DNA of 64,000 nucleotides from Austropuccinia psidii (taxonomy: Eukaryota > Basidiomycota > Pucciniomycetes > Pucciniales > Sphaerophragmiaceae): NCBI GenBank assembly GCA_023105745.1, contig JALGQZ010000013.1, forward strand, positions 625,001-689,000. The letters run 5' to 3'. Each line of letters begins with the position of its first letter. Position 1 is the first letter of the stretch. Below are positions 10,808-24,019 of the stretch, in pieces. The translations under genes and the position numbers were made by a program. The notes under the pieces are model-generated. The model was not told the origin of the DNA. It made no database searches and saw only the letters and a list, made by a program, of their open reading frames with translations.

Positions 10808-12246
10808 TGTCAGCCTGTGACTCAAAACCAGAGCACAAGCATGACAGCTAAAATACCATAAACCAATGGTATAGCCAAAATACCACCAAAACATGGAGCT
10901 GAGCCAAATTAGCTCAAAAGTTATCAAAAGAAAGAGGAAAACTCACCTCTTTCTGAAAATATAAGTCCCATCACCATAGGACAAGAAATAACAAAGTTAT
11001 TCCTGCTCAAAGTTATTGCTGAGCATAAACCTTAATTTTCACCTCTCATCTAAAATCTAGAAGGAGAGGCTTAACCCCATCAAATGGGTATTCAAAATGA
11101 AGCTCTAAGCCAGGGCTATCTAATGGTGCTAGCCAAACTGAGCTAGCACCAGTATTACTTGAGTTATGGTCAAATTCAGACCAAATAAGGGTGAACAAAA
11201 CATTCACCTCTCATCTAACTTTTACAGTTTTAGTGTGAGATACCTAAAGTGGGTTTTTTTTGGAAAGAGCACAATCAGGGCTATCTGATGGTGCCATCCA
11301 TTTCCTCATAGCTCAACTACAACAGAAGTTATTGGCCAAACAAGCTTAATACAGCTTTTGCCCAGACCACGCCAATGTACAAAAATACTTGTACATGGGA
11401 TAACTTTGTCATATTTAATGATAGCCATGTCAAGTTGGGTACCATTGTGTAGAGCTCATACAGAGCTATTCAATGAACCAACTTTGAGCTTGATATCTCA
11501 AAAACTGACAGAGTTATGACCATTTTAAGGTTAAAATCCCACCTGCTGTCAGATACAGCCTTACCATGGGATAATATCCCATAACCATGAATATGAGGTG
11601 TCAAATAGACAAAGAAGCATGTTTTTACTTCAATACCTCATATGTCAGTCAATACTGGGGTCCCATACAGTTTCTGTACAGCATTCTACGCGTCATACAC
11701 GTCAGAATCAGGCTGTGAGGTCCCCAGATGAAAATTTTCACCCTGTATTGGTGAAATCCGCCCAGATGTGGTTTCAAAACCACATCTGAGCCCAATACAG
11801 AGTATACAGGCTGTTTGCAAACCACAAGCCTGTCATAGAGAGTGAAAAATCTTCACTTCCTCTATGTGGAAAGGTCTAGCAGCCTTTCCACCTCAATTTC
11901 AGGATAAAAGGAGGGCTTTTCACAGCCAAAAACCTTTCCTCATCCTGCTCTTGAATAACCTACGTAGTAAACTGTCAAAAACAGTTTTACTCTTGGCTAA
12001 TAATCAGGTATAATTATAAACTTAATTATTGTAGTCTTTGTTATTGTAACCCAACAGATAAAACTGCACCCAGGGCTTTCAGCAGCGCTCACCACCACTA
12101 TATTTCCATAGTAAAGCCCTTAAAATCCCAATTCAATCATCTTTTATCAACCTTTTATGTTTAAAAATCTATTTTTTACCGTGTCACAGTCATAGTTTTA
12201 GTTGTAAATAGCCTTATTACCTCTTCAACATAGACTCAGCCTGACA
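10808..12246 (+). repeat. 3' LTR of Gypsy-1
   Basis: 1439 bp, same ends as the 5' LTR. Of about nine differences from the 5' copy, five lie in the first 130 bases. One change (near 12157) creates an ATG absent from the 5' copy. The LTR is followed by the target duplication ATACT. Confidence 0.97.
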
Positions 12247-12251
12247 ATACT

Positions 12252-14560
12252 GTTTAAAGACCAAATTTCAGCTCAAAGGGTGAAGAAGCAGCATTTATAT
12301 TTTGTTAAAACTTTATCATCCAATGTGAATAAAGGAAGTCATCATTTCCATTTGGACGAATTTTATCTCTACAGTTTGACTAAGGCATCCCTCAGATGTT
12401 TAATTCCTATTCATAAAATTACTTCATAATCAAGGGAATAGGGAGTTTTGAGCAACACATTTGAAACCTTTCGCTGTACCAATTCTTATAGTTGTCTTAC
12501 AAACTAAATTCTATCATCTGCTGTGAAACCTGTTGAAGCTCTATTACCCAAAATAGATACATATTTAGAACATTCCAAAATTAATCTTTTGGTAAGACTT
12601 ACTAGTAAAACTGTCACTTTCCATGCTGAGAAAAAATTCCTGTTGGATACTAAATACTTCCATCTTTCTTCTTTAACATTTCCTAAATCAATTATAGCTC
12701 TTTCAAATTATTTCAAGTTTAATGAGAGTTTTCCCTTTTTTTTGATAATGAATTCTATTTAAAAAGTTTTTCATGATCTTACCCATTTGTTTAGCTACTA
12801 TTTTGATTAATTCCCACAATAATTTTCCTTTTACTCTTCTAAAGGTTGCACTTTTTTCTTCTGTGTCCCATTTACTCAGGTAATTAAGGATTTGTAAATT
12901 TTCTTGGTTATTTTGACTTCATAATACTATTTGGGATTCTGGTTCATCCCTTTCAATTAAGTTTTACTTCATCCAAAACAAAATTTTGTGATCTTCTTTT
13001 AATTTTCCTGAGATCCTCATATTTACTACAAAGGGTTCTTCTCAATTTCTTAAAATATTCATCTATTATTTTCCAAGAAGCTTCCTTCTTTCCTAGTAAT
13101 CATCTTACTTACAAGCTTATAATCTTATCATGCTTCACTCCAAGTTCTGGGTATGGCTTTATAATCCCTTCTTCATCAAAATCAAATATTTCTTTTTCTT
13201 CATCTTCTACTTACTGAGGTCTTTTTGAGAGTCTTTCCGGCATTGTGAACATCTTTCCTGGCTTGTGTAGCAAATTCAAAGTAAATGGTTGAATAAAAGA
13301 AACCCATCTGGAAATTGGGGAATGTTGAAAAAAAAGTGAGACCATCATTAAAATTAAGGATCTTTGAATTGAATTGTAGCTCAAAATTCTTTCCCCAGAG
13401 CACTCTTTGATGCTTACTGAGCATCTTGGTCACCACAAATAGATTTATATTTTTTCTGTAAGTAATTTGATTCCAATTTTCAGGATGTGATCGACTAATA
13501 AATAACTGGTATATCCTTTCTATCTTTATCTCCTTGAGTAAGTAATGCTCCTGCAGCTATACACTGTAAATATAATTCCAATTTGACCTCCACTTCTCCT
13601 TTTCCATATTGAAGATTTCTGAATTTTATTTCTTCCCTTGAATTTCTCCTCAAAATGGAATTATTCATCAAGTTGAACACCAAATTCATATTATAGATCA
13701 TCTCTAGCTAATCTTCTCAGTGCTTATGAGATCCAAGAGATATTTTGAATGAATATTCTAAATTATACACAGAGGTCCAAAAATCTTCTTAATTCCTTTT
13801 ATGAGTGGCTTTGGCCAGTTCTGTGTTTCATTCCCCTTCTGTTTTTAAATTTTCCAATAATTTAAAGAATCTAAATGTTCTACTATATCTAGCTCTAACA
13901 CAAAGAGTGTAAATTTTATACCTGATATAGTAATTCCTGCATCTTCAATTATAAATGAGATTTTCTCTAATTCAACTGCATATTACCAAATAGATATTCT
14001 TATTAAATAATTTCTTTTCGGAGTGTCATTATTTTAGGTTTATCCTGGAGCTTTTATTCCACCATCCTCAATAAAATCTTCTATAATCTCTGTTACGTAT
14101 TCTCAAAGTATATAAGTAATTTGAGCTTGATCAACTGCTACAGAACTTCTTTATCCTTGTAGTGATATTATTAGCTGTATTCTTCCAATTTGTTATCAAA
14201 ATTTAATGAGAGGTCTTGCATAAATATCAAATTTTCTATCATCATCTGCTCTCATTCTATGACCAAGTACATAGCAAGATTGTCCCAAAAAGTAAATTAT
14301 GGCTTCCTAAATATGTGATGGTAGTCCCACCTCTTTAATTTTAACCCTATTAAGTCCTTGAAAATCATGGAAATTTCTAAATTTTTTCCATTTGACTTTT
14401 CAGCACAAAATACTGAGCCTGTGTAGGTAGAAGTGAACTACTCATACAGAACTGTTCTAATATTTCCCTAAATAATTCAAAAAAATCTGGTAAAATTGAG
14501 TTTTGTATTGGTATTGGTATTGGCTTCTTTTTTCAAGCTGTATATGGTATTACTTGTATT
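12252..14560 (-). pseudogene. Decayed Ty3/Gypsy pol (RT, RNase H, integrase), proximal half
   Basis: Read on the minus strand, fragments in changing frames follow the order of a Ty3 pol. An IPIPI-type segment before RT is near 14510. An RT catalytic region FIEDGGIKAPG (14037-14082) is degenerate at the second aspartate. ISGIKF and LDIVEH strings follow near 13880-13940, then a WPKP box. RNase H strings AAGALLTQ and DIPVIY lie at about 13500-13575, then WGKNFEL. HKPGKMFTMPERLSKRPQ at about 13210-13260 matches the end of RNase H. The end of the integrase core, with DALVKL, is near 12380-12400. Multiple stops and frameshifts show long decay. Its integrase is interrupted by Gypsy-1 and resumes at 2538. 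Gag and LTRs were not identified. Confidence 0.8.
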
Positions 14561-17500
14561 TTTTAGGGCTTCCCATGGGAATGTTTGAGTAAAGCTATTT
14601 CCTCTGCAATTAATTAGATTGAGTTTTATCTTGACAAAATTACACTAATAAGCATACCCTTTATCTTATGAAAACCATGCAGGTGGTCTAAATTTTATGA
14701 ATTAATTTTTTTGTTTTACTTTTGATGTGAAAATAAATCTGGGTAGGCTTGGTGATATTAGCTTAAAATAAGTATCTCTTCATAGTGGGGTATTTATGAA
14801 AGGATACTTTATGATGTGTGGAATAGGCTCATTCACTGAGTTAACTTTCTTTGATACTAAAATATTTTTTTGCAAGATGTTTTGATAAATTATTTTGAAA
14901 TTTAACTAACATGAAATCCTTCATTAATTATTTTTTAGACTGATCCTTTTTTAATTTTTGGATAATTTCTTTTAATGATAATGATGATTTTTTTTAATTT
15001 GTTTTCTAGCTACTTATTTTCACATTAATATGATATTATTACCTTTTTCCTTTTATTTTTTTTAACATTTTGTAAATTAAATCAAAGTTTAATTCGATTA
15101 TATTCTTCTGTCAATTTAATCAATGTTGAAGGTTTAGGTCATACAGGACCCTAAAACTCAGGTTTCTGGAACAGTTATATGTGAGGTATAACTAATCCTT
15201 CCTTTCTACATCATACAAGGAAAATCAGAACCCTTTTCACTTCTTCAAAAGGGAGAAGCTCATTTTTATTCTGGGGATCTCCTGGTATTCAATCTCACTT
15301 TTTCCAAGGGTAATGTAATAATCTCTTATTAATTCCCATTTTGAGTTTAAAGTGAGGTTGAATTTTTTTCCATATAATTAAGACATTTGATAAACTATTT
15401 GGTTTTGTTATTATGTATCATTTTCCTGGATATTAATATTAATTATTTAATGTTTTTTACATTGAAACTTTCAGTCATTCAATATTCAATTGATTATTCT
15501 TGAAAATATTAATAGCATTTTTATGAGGATGCTACTTGAATTATTTTAAAGATTTACCTCTCCAATTCTTTCAACTATATTGATTTCATTCAAGATCATT
15601 ACTCAATTCTGGGATTAATAAACTATATGATCACAACCCTCAGGTGTGCCACTTTAGAAGTTGCAATTCACACAATTTTCTTTCATGGACCTATGAAAAA
15701 CACTTCCAAGATTCCAAATTGAAATAAAAAGCTATGAATAATTTATTGAATATGCCTTCAATTTTTGAGAATCAATTCCATACTGATGATTTTGACATCA
15801 TACATTCTGGCTCCAAAGTAAATTTGGGAAATTAATCCATAAATGTTTTTCATTTTTTAATCTATTATTATAGTTTTCATTTCTTTGAGGTTTCCAGCTT
15901 TATTTTTTTATTTTGTCTTTATAAATAATGTTCTTTTTTTTGGAACTGAGGGGTAAGACCCCTCTCCTTGTTAATTTCTGTGATTCATTTTGCTTTTTGA
16001 ATATTTTTGAAAGTTGAATAATCTTTTATTTTCCAATCACATCCACACTTGGAATGAAATTTGATTTTTTTGATGGACTGACACTATATAGTAGGAGTCG
16101 CCAAGGCTATATCTCTGATCAGCTCAGAGTAATTTCCCCTAATAAGAATATTTCTGATCTTATATTCTCAGTGTATATGTCTTTTTTGATACATACAGAC
16201 CATTTTTGCAAGCTCCGCCCAGATCTTGAAAACCATTCAACTCTTATTTTCTTTGAATGAGGAATATATATTATCACTATCATTTATATTTATATTTATA
16301 TTTTTTCTTCTTTCTTTTTATATTTTCATTTGTTGAATGATATAGATAAATTATTTCTTTGGAATAATATTTCAATGTTTCTAGTTTAAGTTGATGATAC
16401 ACCTTCAGATTAGAATATTATATAATTTTATGCTGAATTCAATAGTTCTTTTATGAAATAAATGTGACATTATTTTTTAGTGCATTAGTAAGATATATCC
16501 ATGTTTCATATTATGTTATATGATTATTGAGCTATATATATGATGAAAATATACATCTATAAGATGATGATAGATAAAATAATTCAATATTATATAGAGG
16601 GTTCCAGTTCAGGAATACAGCGTGGTATTATATGCCTTTTCTTCAAGGTTCAAGTCCATTTTGGTAAAATGATAGTATTAATAGATGATAATAAGTTGGA
16701 TAAAATAATATATAGCAAAGAAAAAGAAGGAGAAAACAAATTTAATAACTAAAAAAATAAGCAATAAGAGACTTATTTTGAAATATTACCCCTAAGCTTA
16801 ACAGTATTAAGTTATTTCATAATTAAGCTCTACACAAAACTTAACCTAGGGGTATATATTGGGTCAAAGTAATGTGAAAAAAAATTCCAAAAATATCATG
16901 GATTTAGAAAACAAAGGATCAATTTCTTTCCCAAAAAACTCACTTTAAACATATCCCTATGGAAGGTATCACCAATATGAATATTCATCTGTAATAATGT
17001 AAATTTACACCATGACTTAACACTTATTCTTAAAATTACCCTTAATTTATAATACCATAATCACCCATATGAAGAAAATTATTATACATTAATGAGGGAA
17101 GGCTCTTATAAACATGCATATTCAATCTCAGCCATACATTAAGACATAATTAAAATACAAATCCATAGTACCAAATAATGAATAATTCAATTTAACTCAA
17201 AGAAACCAACTGAGCATCTTATTGTTAGTAATTGAATTTGATTCAAAGTGCATATTCAGAATTACCAATTGAAATCATGGCTAAATCTCATTGGTCAGAA
17301 ATACAAATAATCTTATGGCTCAATATGATATCTCAGAAAACACCACAACAAAAATAACTCACCGGCTAAAATGAATCAAACTTGTAAAAATTGGAAGTCC
17401 CTTATTTTTGGAAGGCTCTATGGAGGCCCCAAAGGGTATAAATAGAGGTTCTCTCTCTAATTTCCCCTCATGCTTCTGATTAAGATATAATTCCTGAGAA

Positions 17501-19455
17501 TCAAACAATCACTTCTCTAGCAGGATATTCTATTGTTATATTTGAAATATTGGTAGCCATGCTTGGTCTCTTACAAAAGTCCTATATTATGAGCTATTAA
17601 TGAGAGATATTGATAATATTAATGAAAGGCTTTAATATTTATTGAATAGTCCTACCATTATAGTATTTCTGAATGAGTGTTTGAATATATTATCAATGGT
17701 GCTGTTGGTAAAATTCCTTAGAATCCTTTATTGTAGAAAAAAAAACCTTATGTTATTATATTACCCTTATCCCTAAGCTCAAATTCTTATGGATATATTA
17801 TTATATCTATATTTATACTTATATTATCTTATTAATATTATATATGAATATTACTATTATAATATTATATTATAATAGCTATTGGAAACGTTCATAGGTC
17901 TATTAAAAATCCCATATATGCTTTAAATTGCTCAAGAAAATGTATTTATATTAATAAAACTATTTAATTATCTCAATTAAAACACCATTGAAATTCTATT
18001 ATCCATAAATTTTAAGCTTATATTCTTTATATTATTAAATCCTACCCTTATCAATTAGTGAAACTCTTTGAGGGAAATACTGATAGGCACTGCTGAATAT
18101 TCTTCTCTAGTTGAATTTTCTCATAATACGTGATATTTATTTCATTAACTGATTGAGAGTATATTATCAGTATATCTAAAGGGTAATCTCATATAACTTA
18201 GCACCCTTGGATATGGGATAGTTCAGGAATTAAAAATGGTTTACTCTTATTTTACCCTCAAGGTACTTCCCAATTACTTACCCCAAAAGAATAGGATTTT
18301 CTGCAACAGTAGACCTATAGGCTCCCAAACTCCTGAGTTCCCATAAAAACGTTTTTATTAAAAATTAATAAAGTAATTTGTGGTCTTTCTGCGGACCCCA
18401 TAAGTCTAAATAAGCATAGTAAATAATATAAAGACAACAATAAGTAATCAAAGAAGACACTTATAGAATTTATGAAGCTTTATAAGTCTAAATAAATTGA
18501 AATATCAATACAAATACAAGATTTTTATCTTCTGAAACACTGTATAAACATGGGTTAAATTTTTTCTCTTGTTCTTTGGATTTTATTTGTATGAGTCAGG
18601 ATTTTTTGGTTTTTTGAAGCCCTACTAATGATTTGTTCTTCTACTTGCTGAATTTCATTTATTACAGCTTGAGTTTTCTTATTTGAAAGCTCAATGGTTG
18701 GTTGACTGGTATTCAATTTATTGATGTGATTACCAATAATTGAATGCTCCTCCACAATATTTCCTTGGTGATCCAACCATTCTTCTTCAGCTGTAAGTCC
18801 AACTTCTATTTCTTTTCTTGCAATTTTTTCACATTTTGTATCAATTTATTGGTCTGAATCTTTGAGATTGGCCTCAAAACGGTCCAATTCCTATTTATCC
18901 AAAATTAGTTTAATTTGAGCTGAAAAGAAATTGAAAGCAAATCAATCATGAAGAAAGTATACAACACAGGATTATGAAGAGAAAATTAGGTTTTGTAAAG
19001 AAGATCCCTGTATTATATGGGTAGTTTTAGTGAAAATATGGATTGACTTTTGAAAAAAATATCAAGTGTTAAATTAAATTTTTTAAAAAAGACATGATTT
19101 AAAAAAGAAAAACCCATAGGTTTTGAAAAAAAAGGTGGAAAATCAAAGTTTTTTGTAAAAAACGGGATTTTATTAATGCATTAGATGGTTTATGGGTTAT
19201 GAGTAAAAATGAAGCCCACACCAAAAATGTGGACCCATATTGTCATGGTTTGGTAAATTTTCTGCTGTACAATAATTTCTTGTGGATCAAACTCTCAAAA
19301 ATCAACCAGGCTCTCCCACTTTAAATCCTACATATTAAATTAATTTGTCAGCTACACCCTTGTTCTCACAAGAGAGAGTTTGCTTGCTAATACATCATTT
19401 GGTTAGCTCAATAGAAATATGAGAACTGAAATGTGGGACCAATCCAGATTTCATC
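14561..19455. other. AT-rich relic DNA, no gene seen
   Basis: No coding exon I can support. The first kilobase probably holds the protease and Gag part of the decayed Ty3 element (minus strand), but it is too eroded to read. A consensus TATA box sits at 17437. A lysine/glutamine-rich 73-codon minus frame at 18555-18776 looks like degenerate repeat DNA. A motif GAGGGGTAAGACC near 15947-15960 recurs near 30341, so the two spots may belong to one repeat family. Confidence 0.5.
17437..17445 (+). promoter_or_regulatory. Orphan consensus TATA box
   Basis: TATAAATAG preceded by CCCCAAAGGG and followed by a pyrimidine-rich stretch and CAATCACTTC. It looks like an LTR or Pol II core promoter, but no open frame follows within 1 kb, so it is probably a remnant of a lost LTR. 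Confidence 0.4.
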
Positions 19456-19910
19456 AATTGCCATGATCTCCAAGATTTTACACTAAATGAATATTTTCCT
19501 TTGGAGGATACCAGTAATCTGTTCTTCAATATGAGCTCTATGGATGAGAAAAATGTTCTTATGATATATTACTCAAAATTGGAACAAAAAATTCAAGCTA
19601 TGTTTGAGAAAAAAGCAACAACAAATTTCATATTGATAATTTTTTCCCAGGAAGATTATATAATTGAGAAATAAACCACCTCATTTTATGTGTTATATCC
19701 CTCATTCTTGAAGAATATTATTACTTTGGAAAAAAAACTCAAGAGGTACTTGGCTGAACCTCCTGAGCCCAAGGATACTGACATCTTCCTTTTCTGGAAG
19801 TTTTGAGGTAATATTTTTCCAGAGATTTCTCTGGTGGAATGAAAATTTCTTGCTATCCTCAAAATTATTGAAACACAAAGATAAATTTCACCTAAGAATG
19901 TTCAAAAAAG
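19456..19910 (+). pseudogene. Possible hAT transposase C-terminal remnant
   Basis: Broken plus-strand frames read LAEPPEPKDTDIFLFWK, a stop, then IFPEISLVE, a stop, KFLAIL and ETQR. This order resembles the hAT dimerisation region, in which a tryptophan-lysine pair is followed by FP-x-L and a YLAIP..SER motif. Key residues of the SER motif are lost and stops intervene. The resemblance is moderate and could be coincidental; no terminal inverted repeats or 8-bp target duplication were found. Confidence 0.3.
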
Positions 19911-22900
19911 AACTTTCATGAAAGCTTGAGCACATCAATTTGTCCCACTATACTATATAAATAAAATGATATCAAAGTGGGCCACTTGAAACTTGTTTGT
20001 ATTTTTCAACTTAAATCTTTATATTTTAGTATTTTGAATTACTTTACTTTTCATTTTGATTATTTTGTTAATTTTTGAAATATCTTATTGGGATATCTTT
20101 GGGCATATACAGTTCAGAAAGTGCACATGCCCTCTGTGAAATATTTGCTGTTTTGTGAAGAAAAGTTGCAGCTCTTTCCCAAATAGGAAATAACAGGAAA
20201 GCTAGTTGATATTAGGATTGGGAACCCCAATTAGTATCATGATATCTTAATATTTATTTAATATAATCTAGTTGTATTATATTACCATATGATGTTTATT
20301 CTATTTAATTTTAATACAATTAATATATTATTTTGTTGTTATTTATTTTTTTTAGGGGTGGAAGCCAGTTTATTCTTTTATAAATTTTGATAACAAATGA
20401 GAAAATTGAAGATCCAAGAAAACCTCAATTTAGAATCTGGTTACCCTTCCTTGGGAAATTGGGTTATGTATGTTTTTGGTTTTTCTTTGGGTTTTATTTG
20501 TTTTTTTGTTTTTTTTTGGGTCTCGTGTGTGTGTTCCATGGATTTAATCATTGAATAAATGATACACAAGCTTCTATTACTATTTGTAAGCATCAAGAGC
20601 TATATTGATCATATAAATATGTCTATTAATATAATAAAATATTAAAATTAATAACCAATTATAATAATTATTGAATTTTATCAATGTATGTAGTATTTAT
20701 ATACTTGAATAATAATTTCTGTTTTTTAAAGGCACTCATAAGTTTGAAATTTGTATTTTTTCCTATAATAGTAACTAAATGATAATATCAGTAATAACAT
20801 TATGTCAAAAAAAGTTATCTAGTAATATTATGTTATTAAGTATTATAGAAAGAAGGTGAGAAACCTACTAAAAACATCAAAAAATATTTTTGATACTTTT
20901 AAGATTTAAATACTTTAGATAAAAAAGAATAATTAGCTATATTATAAAACATTTCTATAAGATGATAATCTGATTTTTTCAAATGAAGAAGGAATAAGAA
21001 AAGGTATAGAATTTTCAAATTTTATACCTCAATTTTCATGATTAATCAGTAGAAATGTTGATATGAATTCTTTCAGTAAATATTCAATAATAAATTCTCA
21101 TAATACTTTGAATTCATGGGAGAAAACAATGAATAATAGGCCTTTTTGTGATAAAAATCTTCCCCTAGTAAAAATTATGGTACTTGTAGATTTAGAAGGG
21201 TATATTCTCCAGGATAGATAAAATTTACCAGTGTTTCTTTGTAACACCTCATAATTGAGTCCACCCTTTATCTAAAGCTGTAGAAATCTCTTTGGTGTAA
21301 TGATATAATATCGTTTTCATCTCCGTATCACTCATTTTTATGATTATTAGATTTTGATAAACCAGTACTGACTCATTAAAATAGAAAACAGGTCTTTTAT
21401 TCAAGGATAGTACAAAAATAAGGCTCTTAAAGCCACTTTAGCTACCATAGCTTTAAATTCATAACTCATCTGATATTTTATAATAAGCTCTTGATATTTT
21501 CTTATTGTATATCATATTAATTTCAAGTAAATAATCAAAAGCCATATATGTTTTATTTTCTTTCAAAAGCTAAATTATCTCAAAAATTTCTACTCAAAAT
21601 TCCTAAAATGAATTAAAATATTTATTTAAAATTTTATTCAAAAAATCCCTCTCATTATTACTTTGTAAAATATTAGAGCCAGATTTTGAAGCATATATCC
21701 ATTTTTGATCACCTCAAGAATAAAATTCTCAATTGGATAACTAGAAATAGCAGATCTTGATAAATTCTGGGGTCATACATTTTAGAATGGCAGAATATAA
21801 TAGAAATTTCATTTTTAGGATTTATTAGCTTACCTCATACCAGCTCACTATATGAACAATAAAGGCTACATCATTACAATTAAAATTCTGTAGTTATCAA
21901 AAACATTCACATACTTAAAAGGTAAAAATATCCAGGTATCCAAGAATAAGTCTTACGTATATCTCAGGGAATTGGACAAAATGATGAATTGAATTCTGAA
22001 TAAAACTATTGGACTAATCCCAATCCTTCACTTATGGAAATTCTTATGATTAAAGAATATGTATTTTTTCTAATGTTTTTAGTATTCATATTTTTCAATG
22101 ATGTTCTTATATTCATTAATCATGAGACTTCATAGATGATTTAGTCACTATTGTAGAGTATATCCCAATTGAGGTTTGAGAAATTCCAAGAAATTATATG
22201 TTTTTTACCTGAGAAATTTAAGTAATATTTGATTTATTTTTCAGTACCAATCTATAATATTTCTGATTACTGATAAATATTCTATTATTGGTTATGTTTT
22301 TTTGGGTACCTTGTTTGCATATAGGGATATACCTCAAAGGCTCACATTAGCTTTCCAAATATTGATTTCAGAAATATTCCATAAAAGCAAAATATCTGTT
22401 GAATTTGATCCCAAGCTCAATATTTTATTTTAATAAATTCCTTTTGATAAAAAAAACTCTTTTACCTCAATATTAAATTTATTATTTTCCTTTGATCATT
22501 GGTATTAGTGGGTCAATATTGATAAGCTTCTTCAAATTAAAAATCCTTTGTTTTCTTAATTTTAATAAGTGAAAAATCATTTCACAAAAGCTTTATTGAA
22601 TTGTTTGAAAGATACTATAATTAGACAGATTATCATCTTGATACCAATATTCTTTATTATAATACTCATATTTAATATTTGAATCATTAATTCTATTATG
22701 ATGAAGATAATTTTTATAATTATTATAGTGTAGTTATTCTTAATAATATCATTGATTCTATTATGATAAGAATAATTTTGATAATTATTATGGTGAAATT
22801 ATCATTATTCATATCGTTATATATCAATTGATAAATATAAATATGTAATTGGTAATTCAACATTTTACCTTATTTGGATATTTCAACATTCTTAAAATAT

Positions 22901-24019
22901 CTACAGGCTATAGGGAACTAGTAAAGACATAATAATTAGTACTTAGTTTCAATCTTATAGTAAGGTCATTCCATAATTTCATTTCTGTAATATTATACTC
23001 TTAAAGCATATTTTTACTCAAGGGAAAATTCTCCAATATTTAATTGGTTGAAACCTATGCCTTTCTTTGTATTTCCTAAGTTGTTCTGTCCTTCTACTTT
23101 CTTGTTAAGTCCTCTTCCCCCCCTATCTTGTTAATTATTCTTCCCCTGACACTAAGACCATTATATTTTCCTTTTTAAAGCTTGCTTCCTTTTTAAAAAT
23201 AGTTCTTTAAAATAATAATGACATATTTCTATCTCAAAATAATTTCAATTTAACTACAAGTCTCTCCCAATAAGCTTATGAGATAGGTATAGAATTAATT
23301 CCATTTTAATAGAATTTTTTTCAGTCAAGTGTCTCTAGAAATTGAATTCGCCTATTTCCTCTTTAGTCCCATTGGGAATGAAGGTTTTGAATAATTCAAT
23401 AATTTTTAGCATACTATGGAATTGATTGTAATAGTTCTTAAGATACATGCACAAGAAATGGAATTACTAATCAAGAGTGTCCGAGTAAGTCATATGGACA
23501 GGTGATTATACATATTTTATAATGAAATTCAAAATAAACTATAAATAGATACAATTAAAATGAAATAACCATTATTTGCGGTTGAAAACAGATTTATATA
23601 AAATAATTTCAAATAATCGATCAAGTTTCGTATGAATTCAATCACAAATTACGGAAAGAGTGACACCCAAATTTCAGAAATCATATAGGATGAATATATT
23701 TTGTTGATTATTCATCCACAATGTATCTGAATAAAATAATCAACAATTAAGGGAAAATAAAGGAATTCAAAAAAGTGATTTATGATAATTTCTCTCCTGA
23801 TTATTAAGTAGAGGAATACTTGAATGTTTCTTAGAATAGGAAAAAGTTAACTACCTTATTTAAAAAAAGTGAAAACACCTTTGAAGCTTAGCTCACAGTT
23901 GTGATGTGTGATAAAATATCTGGGCGGAAATCAAATCATCAGGGTATTCATAGTGAAATTGTATATGCAGAAAACCACTGGAAGGAGTATATAATTTTAT
24001 TTTTAATCAATTTTCCATA
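19911..24019. other. AT-rich DNA with LTR-end-like motif
   Basis: No gene supported. Near 22325-22346, read on the minus strand, TGTGAGCCTTTGAGGTATAT matches the 5' end of the 2-kb solo-LTR family defined at 31868-35991, so a decayed copy may extend leftward from 22346. I could not find its other end or a matching TTAGC duplication. Confidence 0.4.

Larger units (their letters stand above)
2544..12246 (+). mobile_element. Gypsy-1: full-length Ty3/Gypsy LTR retrotransposon
   Basis: A 9703-bp element with two 1439-bp LTRs beginning TGTCA and ending TGACA, flanked by the 5-bp target duplication ATACT (2539-2543 and 12247-12251). I counted about nine substitutions between the LTRs (roughly 99.4 percent identity), so insertion was recent. 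Order: 5' LTR, candidate primer binding site, a long leader with almost no ATG, overlapping Gag-region frames, Gag-Pol (CCHC, protease, RT, RNase H, integrase, chromodomain-like tail), polypurine tract, 3' LTR. Protease, RT, RNase H, integrase order marks Ty3/Gypsy. The only obvious lesion is one in-frame TAA at 5803 near the start of the Gag-Pol frame. The element inserted into the integrase of an older Ty3 relic. All catalytic motifs are present, so it may still be competent or only recently inactivated. Confidence 0.97.

Noticed and set aside
16600..16670. tRNA-like B-box (GGTTCAAGTCC) with an upstream GGTTCCAGTTCAGG string
   Set aside because: The T-stem does not pair beyond two bases and no acceptor or anticodon stem can be formed.
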